Assembly: GCF_004103825.1 (NCBI RefSeq)
Contig: NZ_RYFI01000013.1
Coordinates: 60,536 to 124,535, forward strand
Length of the DNA: 64,000 nucleotides
Direction of reading: 5' to 3'
Source: Hansschlegelia zhihuaiae
GTDB lineage: Bacteria; Pseudomonadota; Alphaproteobacteria; Rhizobiales; Methylopilaceae
The notes beneath the pieces are model-generated. The model saw nothing but the letters and a program-made list of their open reading frames with translations, was not told the origin of the DNA and searched no databases. The position numbers were made by a program, and so were the translations under genes. Positions 1 to 9,033 of the stretch are shown here, piece by piece; position 1 is the first letter of the stretch, and each line of letters begins with the position of its first letter.

Positions 1-2
1 AG

Positions 3-1133
3 GCGGGCGGCGGGACGCGGGGCCACGACGCCGCGATCCGCCGGCTCGCCGAGGCTGCAGGCGCCGCCGTGGCGCTGTCGCCGGGCTCGACCGGCGTGCT
101 GCCCGACGCCCACCCGCAGAACATGCATGTCGGCGGCTCGAAGGGCTCGATCTCCGGCAATTTCGCGATGGAGACCGCCGAGCTGGTGATCGTCGCGGGC
201 TCGCGCGCCGTCTGCCAGGCCGATTGTTCAGGGATCGGCTACAAGTCGGCTAAAGCCGTGATCAACATCAACGGCGATCTTGCCGACGCCTTCCATTACA
301 ACGAGACGCTCGCGCTTCTGGGCGACATTGGCGTGGTGGCGGAGCGGCTGGCCGACAGGCTCGAGGCGATCGGCGCGGCGGACGCGCCGGGGAAGCGCGA
401 CTGGCTCGCGGCCTGCGCGGCCAAGAAGGCCGAATGGTCCGCCTACAAGCGGGAGCGCTACGACGCCGCCCCGATCAAGGACGCGGTCTGGGGCCGCCCG
501 GCGCTCGCGCAGCCCGCGGCGATCAAGATCGTGGCGGACTTCGCCAAGCAGATCGACGCCGCAAAGCTGTTCGACGCCGGCGACGTGCAGGCGAACGGTT
601 TTCAGATCGTCGAGGACGACCGCTCGGGCGACACCTTCACCGAGACCGGCGCCTCCTATATGGGCTTCGCGACCAGCGGGCTCTTGGCGAGCGGGCTCGC
701 CAAGAGCCCGCGCTACACGATCGCCTTCACGGGCGACGGCTCCTTCATGATGAACCCGCAGATCCTGATCGACGCCGTCGAGCACGGCGTGCGCGGCATG
801 GTCGTGATCTTCGACAACCGCCGGATGGCCGCGATCACCGGGCTCCAGCGCGCGCAATATGGCCGCGAGTTCCGCACCAATGACGCGGTCGCGGTCGATT
901 ATGCGGCGCTCGCCGGCGCCGTCGCGGGCGTGAAGCCCGTCTTCGCCGGTTTCGACGCCGCCGGCCTCAAGTCGGCGCTCGAAGAAGCGCGCCGCCATGA
1001 CGGGCTCTCGGTCGTCCACGTCCCGGTCTATGCCGGGGAGGATGAGCTCGCGGGTCTCGGCGCGTGGGGCCAGTGGAACGTCGGCAACTGGTGCGACGAC
1101 GTCCAGCGCGAATGGCTCGAACAGGACATTTGA
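3..1133 (+). CDS. TPP-dependent enzyme, IolD/acetolactate synthase-like (5' end cut by window)
   Basis: The reading frame is open from the first bases, so the start lies upstream and the N-terminal pyrimidine-binding domain is missing. What remains is the central TPP-enzyme domain followed by the C-terminal pyrophosphate-binding domain with the GDGSFMMN motif near 736-760 and the FDN signature that closes the TPP/Mg site. The text around ETGASYMGF and FDNRRMAAITG resembles IolD (trihydroxycyclohexanedione hydrolase) and acetolactate synthase-type enzymes. It ends 11 bp before an aldehyde dehydrogenase and shares an apparent operon with an IlvD/Edd dehydratase. Inference: C-C cleavage or decarboxylation of a keto acid in a sugar-acid or inositol-like pathway; the substrate cannot be read from sequence. 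A GTG at 69 is internal and should not be taken as the start. Confidence 0.85.
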   Translation, partial: AGGGTRGHDAAIRRLAEAAGAAVALSPGSTGVLPDAHPQNMHVGGSKGSISGNFAMETAELVIVAGSRAVCQADCSGIGYKSAKAVININGDLADAFHYNETLALLGDIGVVAERLADRLEAIGAADAPGKRDWLAACAAKKAEWSAYKRERYDAAPIKDAVWGRPALAQPAAIKIVADFAKQIDAAKLFDAGDVQANGFQIVEDDRSGDTFTETGASYMGFATSGLLASGLAKSPRYTIAFTGDGSFMMNPQILIDAVEHGVRGMVVIFDNRRMAAITGLQRAQYGREFRTNDAVAVDYAALAGAVAGVKPVFAGFDAAGLKSALEEARRHDGLSVVHVPVYAGEDELAGLGAWGQWNVGNWCDDVQREWLEQDI

Positions 1134-1144
1134 GGATCCATTTC

Positions 1145-2587
1145 ATGTACGGCTATGACGATTTCGGCCTCTATATCGGCGGCGCCTGGGGGCCCTCCGG
1201 CGGCGGCCGGGTGAAGGAGGTCTTCGACCCGGCGACCGAGGAAGTGCTAGGGACGGTCCCCGACGCGACGCCCGAGGATCTCGACCGGGCGCTCGCCTCC
1301 GCCGAGCGCGGCTTTTCGGTCTGGCGGCGCGTCCAGCCCTGGGAGCGGGCCGCCAAGCTCCGCAAGGTCGCGGACCTGATCCGCGAGCGGATCGAGCCCT
1401 ATTCCAAGATCATGTCGGCGGAGTCCGGCAAGCCGCTCGCCGAGAGCCGCGGCGAATGGGGCGCGACCGCCGACCAGTTCGAGTGGTACGCCGAAGAGAC
1501 CAAGCGCATCTACGGCCAGCTCATCGAGGGCCGCGAGCCTGACGTCCGCTTGTCCGTCATCTACCAGCCGGTCGGCGTCGTGGCGGCGCTGTCGGCCTGG
1601 AACTTCCCGGCGCTGCTGCCGGCCCGCAAGGTCGCGGCCGCGCTCGGCGCCGGTTGCTCCGTCGTGCTGAAGCCCGCGGGCGAGACGCCAGCGACCGCCA
1701 TGGCGATCGTCCAGGCCTGCGCCGACGCCGGCCTCCCGGAGGGCGCCGTGAACCTCGTCACCGGCAACTCCTCGAAGATCTCCGAGCACCTGATCCGCTC
1801 GCCGATCGTTCGAAAGGTGTCGCTCACCGGCTCCGTCCCGGTCGGCAAGCAGATCCTGAAGCTCGCGGCCGAGGGCGTGAAGAAGGTCTCGATGGAGCTC
1901 GGCGGCCACGCGCCCGTTCTGGTGTTCGACGACGCCGACGTGAGACAAGCCGCCGAGACGTCCGCCGCGACCAAGTTCCGGAACTGCGGGCAGGTGTGCA
2001 TCTCCCCGTCCCGGTTCTTCGTGCATGAGCGGGTCTATGACGAGTTCGCGGACAGCTTCGTCGCGGCGGTGAAGAAGCTGAAGCTCGGCCGCTTCGACCA
2101 GGACGGCGTGAACCTCGGGCCGCTCGCCAACCAGCGCGGTCTCGACAACGCCAAGGCGCTGGTGGAAGACGCGGTCGACAAGGGCGCGGAATTGCTCGCC
2201 GGCGGCCAGCAGCCGGCCGGCTTCAACCGCGGCTATTTCTTCGAGCCGACGGTGCTCGGCCGCACGCCGGACGAGGCCCGCGTGATGATCGACGAGCCGT
2301 TCGGCCCGGTCGCGCCGCTCACCACCTTCTCGGATTTCGACGAGGTGATCTCCCGCGCCAACGGCGTGCCTTTCGGGCTCGCGGGCTATGTCTTCACCAA
2401 GAGCCTGCGCATGGCCGCGCAAGCCTCCGAGGCGCTCGAGGTCGGCATGGTCGGGGTCAACGACATGATGCTGGCCGCGGCCGAGATCCCGTTCGGCGGG
2501 GTCAAGGAGAGCGGCATGGGCCGCGAGGGTGGCTCTCTCGGGATCAAGGACTATCTCGAGCCGAAATATGTGAAGACGCGGCTTTAG
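1145..2587 (+). CDS. NAD(P)-dependent aldehyde dehydrogenase (succinate-semialdehyde dehydrogenase type)
   Basis: 480 aa, the normal length for the ALDH superfamily. Recognisable are the cofactor-fold segment SAWNFPALLP, the catalytic glutamate in SMELGGHAPV and the catalytic cysteine in NCGQVCISPSRF. It oxidises an aldehyde to the acid in the cytoplasm; the closest family feel is succinate semialdehyde / alpha-ketoglutarate semialdehyde dehydrogenase. The ATG at 1145 is chosen because the protein then begins just before the canonical N-terminal strand (YIGGAW); upstream in-frame codons overlap the preceding TPP-enzyme gene. The gene follows that enzyme by 11 bp and precedes an IlvD/Edd dehydratase, so it likely handles the semialdehyde of the same pathway. 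Confidence 0.93.
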   Translation: MYGYDDFGLYIGGAWGPSGGGRVKEVFDPATEEVLGTVPDATPEDLDRALASAERGFSVWRRVQPWERAAKLRKVADLIRERIEPYSKIMSAESGKPLAESRGEWGATADQFEWYAEETKRIYGQLIEGREPDVRLSVIYQPVGVVAALSAWNFPALLPARKVAAALGAGCSVVLKPAGETPATAMAIVQACADAGLPEGAVNLVTGNSSKISEHLIRSPIVRKVSLTGSVPVGKQILKLAAEGVKKVSMELGGHAPVLVFDDADVRQAAETSAATKFRNCGQVCISPSRFFVHERVYDEFADSFVAAVKKLKLGRFDQDGVNLGPLANQRGLDNAKALVEDAVDKGAELLAGGQQPAGFNRGYFFEPTVLGRTPDEARVMIDEPFGPVAPLTTFSDFDEVISRANGVPFGLAGYVFTKSLRMAAQASEALEVGMVGVNDMMLAAAEIPFGGVKESGMGREGGSLGIKDYLEPKYVKTRL

Positions 2588-2598
2588 GCTCCACGCTC

Positions 2599-2715
2599 AT
2601 GTCCCGGCCTTGAGCCGGGACCCATAACCACCATGCTTGCAGGGGTAGCGCTCTTCGGCGCCGCGGGTTTCCCGCGGCGGCAGAGCTGATGGGTCCCGGC
2701 TCAAAGCCGGGACAC
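2599..2715. repeat. Long inverted repeat of a dispersed palindromic element (copy A)
   Basis: Two 26-bp arms, 2599-2624 and 2690-2715, are near-perfect reverse complements, and each arm is itself palindromic (GTCCCGGC, short loop, GCCGGGAC). The middle holds a further hairpin, CCGCGGG-TTT-CCCGCGG. The same arms recur at 43840-43956 and 62125-62149, always between genes. The element lies between the aldehyde dehydrogenase and the dehydratase and could fold in the transcript joining them. Confidence 0.85.
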
Positions 2716-2759
2716 GAGGATCGCGATCTACGCCCGACGACCGGAACGAAACAGAAGAA

Positions 2760-4505
2760 ATGACCGACCAGACCCACGGCGTCGCCGGCGGCCTCACCAA
2801 TTACGGCGACCGCGACTTCTCGATCTATCTCCGCCGCTCCTTCGCGCAGTCGATGGGCTATTCGCTCGACATGCTGAAGCGGCCGGTCGTCGGGATCGCT
2901 TACACGCCGAGCGGCTTCAACAACTGCCACCGGCACTTCCCCGAGATGCTGGAGGCGGTGAAGCGCGGCGTGATCGCGGCCGGCGGGCTGCCGCTCGAGT
3001 TCCCGACGATCTCGCTCGGCGAGGTGTTCCTGTCGCCGACCTCGCTGCGCTATCGCAACCTCATGTCGATGGACACCGAGGAGATGATCTCGGCCCAGCC
3101 GATGGACTCGGTGGTGCTGATGGGCGGCTGCGACAAGACGGTGCCGGCGCAGCTGATGGGCGCGGTGTCGGCCAACAAGCCCGCGATCCAGCTGATCGGC
3201 GGGCCGATGATGACCAGCCGCCACAAGGGCGAGCGTCTCGGCGCCTGCACCGACTGCCGCCGCTTCTGGGCGCAGTACCGCGCCGGCAAGATCGACGCCG
3301 AGGAGATCCAGACCGTCGAGGGCCGGCTCGCCACCACCGCGGGCACCTGCGCCGTGATGGGCACGGCCTCCACCATGGCCTGCCTCGCCGAGGCGCTCGG
3401 CATGATCCTGCCGGGAACGGCCGCGATCCCTGCCGTCCACGCCGACCGGCTGCGCGCCGCAGAGGCGACCGGCATCGCGGCGGTCCGGCTGATCGGCGCC
3501 CCGATCCGGCCGAAGCAAATCGTCACCAAGGACTCGGTCGAGAACGCGATGCGCGTTCTGCTCGCGCTCGGCGGCTCGACCAACGCCATCATCCACCTGA
3601 CCGCGATCGCGGGCCGGGCGGGCGTCGAGATCGACCTCGACCGCTTCAATGCGCTCTCGGACGAGACCCCCGTGCTGGTCGACCTGAAGCCGACGGGCCA
3701 GCACTACATGGAGGACTTCCATGCGGCCGGCGGCATGGGCGCGGTGCTGCGCGAGCTCCGTCCGCTGCTCAATCTCGACGTCATGACCATCACAGGCGAA
3801 ACGCTGCGCCAGCGGCTCGACGCCGACGCCGAGAGCTGGGTCGACCGCTCGGTCATCGCTTCGCGCGAGGAACCTCTGGAGCCGGTCGGCGGCCTCGTTG
3901 CGCTGTTCGGCTCGCTCGCGCCGCGCGGCGCGATCCTGAAGCGCTCGGCCGCGGACAAGTCGCTGTTCGAGCGCGAGGGCAGGGCGGTGGTGTTCTCGTC
4001 GCTCGCCGACCTCGCGGCGCGGATCGACGACCCCGCGCTCGACGTTAACGCCGACGATTTCATGGTCTTGCAGAACGCTGGTCCCCATAGCGCCTCGGGC
4101 ATGCCGGAGGCCGGCTACCTGCCGATTCCCAAGAAGCTCGCCGCCGCGGGCGTCAAGGACATGGTCCGCATCTCCGACGCCCGGATGAGCGGCACGGCGT
4201 TCGGCACGATCGTGCTGCATGTCACGCCCGATGCGGCCTCGGGCGGCCCGCTCGCCCTCGTGCGGAACGGCGACCGCATCAGATTGTCGGTCCGGGACCG
4301 GCGGATCGAGCTTCTGGTCGACGAGGCGGAGCTGTCCAGGCGCCGCCGGGAGCTCGGTCGCCATCAGGAGACGCCGCGCCGCGGATATGGCCGGCTCTAC
4401 GCCAACCAGGTGCTCGACGCCGACGGCGGATGTGACTTCGCTTTCCTGAGATCGGAGGATCTCCCGGATCGTGGCGAAGCAACAGAGCTGTTAAAGGCTG
4501 GCTGA
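2760..4505 (+). CDS. IlvD/Edd-family dehydratase (sugar-acid or dihydroxy-acid dehydratase)
   Basis: 581 aa. The Fe-S cluster cysteines typical of the family are visible: MGGCDKTVPA, then RLGACTDCRRFW, then GTCAVMGTASTMACL. The C-terminal swivelling domain contains the family signature around DARMSGTAFGTIVLHVTPDAA. The family removes water from 2,3-dihydroxy acids to give 2-keto acids: IlvD in branched-chain amino acid synthesis, and paralogues for xylonate, arabonate, galactonate or phosphogluconate. The setting, with a TPP enzyme and a semialdehyde dehydrogenase upstream and a porin downstream, favours a sugar-acid dehydratase over biosynthetic IlvD. The start is the ATG at 2760, 172 bp after the aldehyde dehydrogenase, with a palindromic repeat in between. 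Confidence 0.9.
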   Translation: MTDQTHGVAGGLTNYGDRDFSIYLRRSFAQSMGYSLDMLKRPVVGIAYTPSGFNNCHRHFPEMLEAVKRGVIAAGGLPLEFPTISLGEVFLSPTSLRYRNLMSMDTEEMISAQPMDSVVLMGGCDKTVPAQLMGAVSANKPAIQLIGGPMMTSRHKGERLGACTDCRRFWAQYRAGKIDAEEIQTVEGRLATTAGTCAVMGTASTMACLAEALGMILPGTAAIPAVHADRLRAAEATGIAAVRLIGAPIRPKQIVTKDSVENAMRVLLALGGSTNAIIHLTAIAGRAGVEIDLDRFNALSDETPVLVDLKPTGQHYMEDFHAAGGMGAVLRELRPLLNLDVMTITGETLRQRLDADAESWVDRSVIASREEPLEPVGGLVALFGSLAPRGAILKRSAADKSLFEREGRAVVFSSLADLAARIDDPALDVNADDFMVLQNAGPHSASGMPEAGYLPIPKKLAAAGVKDMVRISDARMSGTAFGTIVLHVTPDAASGGPLALVRNGDRIRLSVRDRRIELLVDEAELSRRRRELGRHQETPRRGYGRLYANQVLDADGGCDFAFLRSEDLPDRGEATELLKAG

Positions 4506-4525
4506 TATTCAGCAGACGTCGTCAG

Positions 4526-4581
4526 TTTCATTATATGAAATTTCATATTGTCGAAGATCGTGTATCAAGAATGGTCTTCGA
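4526..4581. promoter_or_regulatory. Overlapping palindromes, candidate operator upstream of the porin gene
   Basis: An unusually AT-rich stretch follows the dehydratase stop. TTTCAT-TAT-ATGAAA (4526-4540) overlaps the perfect 12-bp palindrome ATGAAATTTCAT (4535-4546). TCGAAGA (4551-4557) and TCTTCGA (4575-4581) form a further inverted pair. This looks like a cluster of dimer binding sites for a sugar-acid type regulator (IclR/KdgR or GntR sites have this sort of core). The regulator is not identifiable here; the site could serve the porin about 200 bp downstream. Confidence 0.45.
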
Positions 4582-4781
4582 TAATTGCAAATCTGCCACA
4601 AGTAGTGAGGAATATAGGAAAGTCGGCTGAATTGTTGGGTCGGCATGTTGCCTTGATCGGAAATTGGCTCGCAGAATACTCACCACTACGCACGTAAGCT
4701 GATCAACAGCGACAAGGCGGCCAAGAGCTGCCGGGCGCGACCGTCGCCGATGGGCGGGGCGACGCCAAGGGGGAAATCGCC

Positions 4782-6053
4782 ATGAGACTGGTCAAGGGCC
4801 TCGCGCTCGGCTCCGCCGCCGCTTTCGTGATCGCGGGAGGCGTCGCCAAGGCGGCCGATCTGCCGGGCGCCGAGCCGGTCGACTACGTCAAGGTCTGCGA
4901 CATCAAGGGCAGCACCGGCTTCTTCTACATTCCGGGCACCGAGACCTGCCTGCAGATCGGCGGCTTCGTGCGCTTCGAGGCGACCGAGGCGTTCAACCGC
5001 CATGGCGACGACGACACGGCCAACAGCTACGGCATGCGCACCCGCGCCCGCGTCTGGTTCGACGCGCGCACCGACACCGAATATGGAGCGCTGCGCACCT
5101 TCATCCGGCTGCAGTTCCAGCGCGACAGCGGCGCTCCCGGGACGGCCGGCTCGGCGTTTCCGCAGTTCGAAGGTGACGACTTCTTCTATGATCAGGCCTT
5201 CGTGCAGTTCGCAGGCCTGACGGCGGGCGTCACCGACAGCTTCTGGGATTTCAAGCCCTATCCGACCTTCGCGATCCCGTTCGTCTCCGACCGCACGCTG
5301 CCGCTCCTGGCCTACACGGCCAAGTTCGGAGACGCCTCGGCCAGCGTTTCGCTTGAAGACAAGACCTATCGCTATCGCGACGCGACCAACGCCGTGCAGA
5401 ACGCCGGAACTGAGGCGCCCGACATCGTCGCCAACATCCGCGTCAAGCAGGGCTGGGGCGAGGCCCAGATCTCGGGCGTCGCGAGCTACATCAACCCGAA
5501 GAAGAACTTCGCGGATCCGCTGACGGGCGGTGTCGGCGGCGACAATGAATGGGGGTGGGGCGTCCAGGCCGGCGTGAAGTTGAACCTGCAGAGCGCCAAC
5601 ACCTCGGACGGCAAGGGCGACTATGTCTGGGGCCAGGCGGCCTACAATGACGGGGCCGGCTTCTCCTACGCCGGCGTCGGCGACCAGAATTTCGGCTCCG
5701 GCCGCACCCAGAACATCGCCAACTTCAACCCGGCGCGCGACTATCTGCTGATCGGCGGCGAGACCGAGAAGACCCGCATCTTCAACGCCAATCTCGGCGT
5801 CCTGCACTACTGGGCGCCGCAATGGCGGTCGGCCTTGCACGCGACCTTCATCGACGTCGACTATCGTGGCGTCGACGCCGACTGGCGCACGGGCGCGATC
5901 ATCGGCAACCTGATCTGGACGCCGGTCAAGAAGCTCGATATCGGCGCCGAGCTCTCCTACGTCAACAACATGCGCAAATCGAAGGTCGCCTATTCGGGGA
6001 CCTCGGAAGACGATTCCTTCGTCGGCCGCATCCGGGTCCAGCGCGACTTCTAA
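4782..6053 (+). CDS. Outer-membrane porin, alphaproteobacterial Omp2b/Porin_2 type
   Basis: 423 aa. A clear signal peptide (hydrophobic stretch to about residue 24, cleavage near AKA-ADLPG) precedes the conserved segment VDYVKVCD...GFFYIPGTETCLQIGGFVR that opens Hyphomicrobiales porins. Two cysteines flank the N-terminal loop as is usual for this family, and the C-terminus ends in F, the outer-membrane insertion signal (RVQRDF). It forms a trimeric beta-barrel for passive uptake of small solutes. The ATG at 4782 follows a purine-rich Shine-Dalgarno (AAGGGGGAAA). The gene stands alone with its own AT-rich upstream region. Confidence 0.93.
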   Translation: MRLVKGLALGSAAAFVIAGGVAKAADLPGAEPVDYVKVCDIKGSTGFFYIPGTETCLQIGGFVRFEATEAFNRHGDDDTANSYGMRTRARVWFDARTDTEYGALRTFIRLQFQRDSGAPGTAGSAFPQFEGDDFFYDQAFVQFAGLTAGVTDSFWDFKPYPTFAIPFVSDRTLPLLAYTAKFGDASASVSLEDKTYRYRDATNAVQNAGTEAPDIVANIRVKQGWGEAQISGVASYINPKKNFADPLTGGVGGDNEWGWGVQAGVKLNLQSANTSDGKGDYVWGQAAYNDGAGFSYAGVGDQNFGSGRTQNIANFNPARDYLLIGGETEKTRIFNANLGVLHYWAPQWRSALHATFIDVDYRGVDADWRTGAIIGNLIWTPVKKLDIGAELSYVNNMRKSKVAYSGTSEDDSFVGRIRVQRDF

Positions 6054-6320
6054 GCCGGCTTCCCAACCACGGCGCCGAGCCGGCACCGAAGAGCGCAGGG
6101 CGGCCTCCGGCCGGCCGCGCGGCTGAGGTGACAGCCTCGCTTCAAGCCGCCCGGCCGGTCGCTTCTTTCGATTTCCCAATCGCGACGCGGGCCGCTTCCG
6201 CGGCGCCTGTCATGCCGCTGTCTTCGACGCAGCTTACGCTCCCGAAGGTCGCTGGCGTCCGCCGATCTCGCGATCGGAGTCGTGCGGCCGTGATCTTCGA
6301 CGCGACGGAATGCTCCGGGC

Positions 6321-7637
6321 TCAATCGTTGAGCACGAGCTGCCGGTTCAGGAAGAGCGACGCCAGCGTGCAGAGCGCGCCGGACAGCAGATAGGCGCCGA
6401 CCCATGCGAGGCCGAATTCGGTCGCCACGACGAGCGCCACGAGCGGCGCGAAGCCTGCGCCGATCAGCCAGGCGAGGTCGGAGGTCAGCGCCGCGCCGGT
6501 GTAGCGGTTCCGGCTCGTGAAGTTCGACGTCAGCGCGCCCGAGGACTGTCCGAAGGCGAGGCCGAGCAGCGCGAAGCCGATCAGCATATAGGCCACGTCG
6601 CCGGCGATCCCCGATCCCAGCATGGACGGCGCGATGAAGCTGTAGACCGCGATCAGGCAGGCGCAGACGCCGATGAGCCGACGCCGGCCGATCCGGTCCG
6701 CCAGCGCGCCCGACGCCACGATCGCGAGCGCGCCGACGACCGCGCCCGCCATCTCGATCACCAGGAACTGGCCGGCGGGCAGCTCGCTGAACAGCGTGAC
6801 CCAGGACAGCGGAAAGATCGTCACGACGTGGAACAGCGCGAAGCTCGCGAGCGGCGCGAAGGCGCCGATGATCACGTTGGGGCCCTGCTCGTGCAGCAGC
6901 TCGAGGATCGGCCGGGGGTTGAGCTCGCGGGTCTCGAGCTGCTGCGAATAGGCTTCGCTGAGCACCAGCCTCAGCCGAGCGAACAGCGCCACGACATTGA
7001 CCGCGAAGGCCGCGAAAAACGGATAGCGCCAGCCCCAGTCGAGGAAGTCGGCGGGCTCGAGATAGGCGACCAGGAAGGCGAACAGGCTGCTCGCGAGCAG
7101 GAAGCCGAAAGGCGCGCCGAGCTGCGGCATCATCGCGTACCAGCCGCGCCGGCCGGCCGGCGCGTTGAGCGACAGCAGCGAGGCGAGGCCGTCCCAGGCG
7201 CCGGCGAGCGCGAGACCCTGGAAGAAGCGCAGGATCGCGAGCAGCACCGCGGCGGCGTGCCCGATGCTGTCATAGCCCGGCAGGAAGCTCATCGCGGCGG
7301 TCGAGGTGCCGAGCATGAACAGCGCGATCGTCATCTTCACGCCGCGGCCGTAGATCCGGCCGATGGTCATGAAGATCACCGAGCCGATCGGCCGTGCGAT
7401 GAAGGCGAGCGAGAAGATCGCGAAGGAGTAGAGCGTCGCCGTCAGCGGCTCGGCGTAGGGGAACAGCAGCTTCGGGAACACCAGCACCGAGGCGATGCCG
7501 TAGACGAAGAAGTCGAAGAACTCCGACGAGCGGCCGATGACGACCGCGAGCGCGATCTCGCCGGGCGCCACCTTGCCGTGGCTCTCGACCTTCCCCGACG
7601 CGGGCGCGCCCGATTGCATCGCGATGTCTTGGCTCAT
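6321..7637 (-). CDS. MFS transporter, metabolite:H+ symporter (MHS) type
   Basis: 438 aa with about 12 hydrophobic segments spread over the whole length. FFDFFVYG near the first membrane helix and RPIGSVIFMTIGRIYGRG between helices 2 and 3 are typical of the MHS subfamily (ProP, KgtP, ShiA relatives), which take up organic acids, betaines or aromatic acids with protons. A second loop motif, ADRIGRRRLIG, marks the second half. Convergent with the porin and divergent from cyoA, so it is probably monocistronic. The substrate cannot be deduced; nearby sugar-acid genes are a hint only. Confidence 0.88.
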   Translation of the reverse strand: MSQDIAMQSGAPASGKVESHGKVAPGEIALAVVIGRSSEFFDFFVYGIASVLVFPKLLFPYAEPLTATLYSFAIFSLAFIARPIGSVIFMTIGRIYGRGVKMTIALFMLGTSTAAMSFLPGYDSIGHAAAVLLAILRFFQGLALAGAWDGLASLLSLNAPAGRRGWYAMMPQLGAPFGFLLASSLFAFLVAYLEPADFLDWGWRYPFFAAFAVNVVALFARLRLVLSEAYSQQLETRELNPRPILELLHEQGPNVIIGAFAPLASFALFHVVTIFPLSWVTLFSELPAGQFLVIEMAGAVVGALAIVASGALADRIGRRRLIGVCACLIAVYSFIAPSMLGSGIAGDVAYMLIGFALLGLAFGQSSGALTSNFTSRNRYTGAALTSDLAWLIGAGFAPLVALVVATEFGLAWVGAYLLSGALCTLASLFLNRQLVLND

Positions 7638-7865
7638 CTATCGAACGCTCCAGAGAGCTTCCTGCGGGACGCGGCGCGCCCGACTTTCAGAACCAGACGC
7701 GCCCGCGGACGACTGGTCAACCACCGCTCGCGGATCAGCAGGGGCCCGGCTCTGAGCGGCTTGTTACCGCCGCGCGGAGAGACCGGCGATAGGACAAACG
7801 GTCCAATGTCGCGGGGCGTCCAACCGGCGTAGGGCGACGGCGAAACGTCCGCTCCGTCAACGGAT

Positions 7866-9029
7866 TTGCCGACCTTGCGCGCAATCAAGAGACTGGCCTT
7901 ACTCCCGCTGCTGCTCGCCCTGGCCGGCTGCAACTGGGTGGTCATGAACCCGTCGGGGGACATCGCGAACCAGCAGCGCGACCTGATCCTGATTTCCACC
8001 GCGCTGATGCTGCTGATCATCATTCCGGTGATGGCGCTCACCGTGCTGTTCGCCTGGCGCTACCGGCAATCCAACAAGGACGCGGTCTACGACGCCGAAT
8101 GGCACCACTCGACCAGGCTCGAGGTGGTGATCTGGGCCGCGCCGCTCGTGATCATCATCGCGCTTGGCGCGATCACCTGGATCTCGACCCACCTGCTCGA
8201 CCCCTACCGGCCGCTGTCGCGGATCGACGCCGCGCGGCCGATGCCGAAGGACGCCAAGCCGCTGAACGTCGAGGTGGTCGCGCTCGACTGGAAGTGGCTG
8301 TTCTTCTACCCCGACTACGGGGTCGCGACAGTCAACGAGCTCGCCGCGCCGGTCGACGCGCCGATCCACTTCAAGATCACCTCGTCAACGGTGATGAACT
8401 CGCTGTTCATCCCGGCGCTCGCCGGCCAGATCTACGCCATGCCCGGCATGGAGACGAAGCTCCACGCCGTCATCAACAAGCCCGGCGACTATGAGGGCTT
8501 CTCGGCGAACTACAGCGGCGCCGGCTTCTCGGACATGCGCTTCAAGTTCCGCGGGCTCGACGCCGCCGGCTTCGAGGCCTGGATCAAGCAGGCGCGCGAC
8601 GCCGGCGGCATGCTCGACCGCGCGGTCTACACCGAGCTCGAGCGCCCGAGCGTCGCCGAGCCCGTCAAGCGTTGGTCCTCGGTCGAAGGCGGACTCTACG
8701 ACGCGATCCTGAACCGCTGCGTCGACCGGGCGAAGATGTGCGCCAAGGACATGATGCGCGTCGACGCCCAGGGCGGCGGCGGCAAGGAAGGGACGGGCGC
8801 GGTGCTCGCTTTCGAGAAGCCGGACGCCTCCGGCGCGGCGACGCCGAAGCGGTTCGTCTCCGCGGTCGCCTGCACCACCGCGGCGCCGCGCGACGGCGAG
8901 ACGGCCGAGACGCCGATCCCGGCCCCGATCGGCCGCCGCGCCGAAGCTTCGACGATGACCTCGATCTTCGCGCTCGCGCGCGGCGACGACCTTCCCGCCC
9001 GGCCCGCGGCCGGCGGCAGACCCGAGTGA
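7866..9029 (+). CDS. cyoA: Cytochrome bo3-type ubiquinol oxidase subunit II
   Basis: 387 aa. A lipoprotein signal with lipobox LALAGC is followed by [17 protein letters not shown], a CyoA signature. Two membrane helices (about residues 40-62 and 85-105) lead into the periplasmic cupredoxin domain ([24 protein letters not shown]), which lacks CuA ligands as expected for a quinol oxidase. The start is TTG at 7866; a TTG three codons later is an alternative. The C-terminal 80 or so residues are longer than in E. coli and low-complexity (Gly/Ala/Pro). First gene of cyoABCD; cyoB begins 4 bp after the stop. Subunit II helps form the quinol site and the complex in the inner membrane. Confidence 0.96.
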   Translation: MPTLRAIKRLALLPLLLALAGCNWVVMNPSGDIANQQRDLILISTALMLLIIIPVMALTVLFAWRYRQSNKDAVYDAEWHHSTRLEVVIWAAPLVIIIALGAITWISTHLLDPYRPLSRIDAARPMPKDAKPLNVEVVALDWKWLFFYPDYGVATVNELAAPVDAPIHFKITSSTVMNSLFIPALAGQIYAMPGMETKLHAVINKPGDYEGFSANYSGAGFSDMRFKFRGLDAAGFEAWIKQARDAGGMLDRAVYTELERPSVAEPVKRWSSVEGGLYDAILNRCVDRAKMCAKDMMRVDAQGGGGKEGTGAVLAFEKPDASGAATPKRFVSAVACTTAAPRDGETAETPIPAPIGRRAEASTMTSIFALARGDDLPARPAAGGRPE

Positions 9030-9033
9030 TCCC

